NCBI RefSeq assembly: GCF_000756655.1
Contig: NZ_ARXU01000011.1
Location: 61,443-125,442 of the forward strand
Length of the DNA: 64,000 nt
Direction: 5' to 3'
DNA from: Alcanivorax jadensis T9
Lineage (GTDB): Bacteria > Pseudomonadota > Gammaproteobacteria > Pseudomonadales > Alcanivoracaceae
In this document: positions 63,861-64,000 of the stretch, in pieces
Layout of the letters: each line of letters begins with the position of its first letter
How positions within the stretch are numbered: the first letter of the stretch is position 1
Notes under the pieces: generated by a model
Seen by the model: only the letters and a program-made list of their open reading frames with translations
The model's database searches: none
What the model was told of the DNA's origin: nothing
Program-made: the position numbers and the translations under genes

Positions 63861-64000
63861 TCTGTAGGAGTTCCTCTTGAGGGACGAACCGAGAGCGCAG
63901 CGAGGTAAGAGACACATGGGTTACTGCATTCTTTTCTGAAACCTGTCGAGCTCTGAGATTCCTGATCGCCCGGCAGGCGATTTCCGCGCAAGCGCGGTTC
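63861..64000. repeat. Composite REP-like element, copy R5 (cut by window end)
   Basis: TGTAGGAG with hairpin GTTCCTC-TT-GAGGGAC, GAACCGAG, core GAAACCTGTCGAGCTCTGAG, hairpin ATCGCC/GGCGAT, hairpin CCGCGC-AA-GCGCGG. The right end lies beyond the window. Confidence 0.78.

Overview
This is a GC-rich, densely coded chromosomal stretch from a gammaproteobacterium. Gene content (RapA, a caa3-type oxidase with Pseudomonas-like accessory genes, RhlB, GlpE, MiaB, PhoL-YbeY-CorC, Lnt, LeuS-LptE-HolA) and protein style fit a marine Oceanospirillales/Pseudomonadales lineage. Alcanivorax or a close relative is my best guess; this is an inference from gene content, not a database match. I see no phage, transposase, integron, CRISPR array, rRNA or tRNA.

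Layout: 1-3.2 kb, 3' part of rapA and a carboxylesterase. 3.3-12.7 kb, the aa3/caa3 cytochrome c oxidase locus in two blocks: ctaC-ctaD-ctaG-ctaE on the minus strand, then a DUF2909 gene diverging from SURF1, a SCO-like protein, ctaA and ctaB on the plus strand. 12.9-20.7 kb, Mpo1-like, LemA, a long M48 peptidase, a small unknown, a FemAB-like acyltransferase, a membrane-anchored cold-shock protein and an SSS symporter. 20.7-31.7 kb, a sialidase-like pair, START protein, PlsC, SDR, DUF938, RhlB-GlpE, OmpW, an unknown and a PIN-PhoH protein. 32-37.3 kb, small enzymes, a lipoprotein, a TorF porin behind a sigma-54 promoter, and an endonuclease/phosphatase-like protein. 37.6-40.4 kb, a copper-delivery run (SCO, PCuAC, porin, PBP-like). 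40.5-49.2 kb, MiaB, an ECF sigma/anti-sigma pair with a beta-propeller lipoprotein, then phoL-ybeY-corC and a degenerate rhomboid. 49.6-63.8 kb, a B-box membrane protein, lnt, a five-gene sulfide-oxidation cluster, YdcF, leuS-lptE-holA.

The clearest functional unit beyond housekeeping is the cluster at 52.8-59.0 kb. It has a good sigma-70 promoter, an ETHE1-like persulfide dioxygenase, a type II sulfide:quinone oxidoreductase, and two paralogous SulP permeases flanking a DUF442 protein. It sits between lnt and leuS.

The most unusual non-coding content is a set of intergenic repeats. Four ~165-bp elements have terminal inverted repeats made of short reiterated words and a GC-rich central region with inverted repeats. 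They fall into two sequence families with one shared design. There is a perfect 23-copy AGCTCGT array, a composite REP-like family of ~150-245 bp whose hairpins differ by compensatory changes, and a perfect 35-bp inverted repeat. Several sit at gene 3' ends and supply the stop codons of the neighbouring genes.
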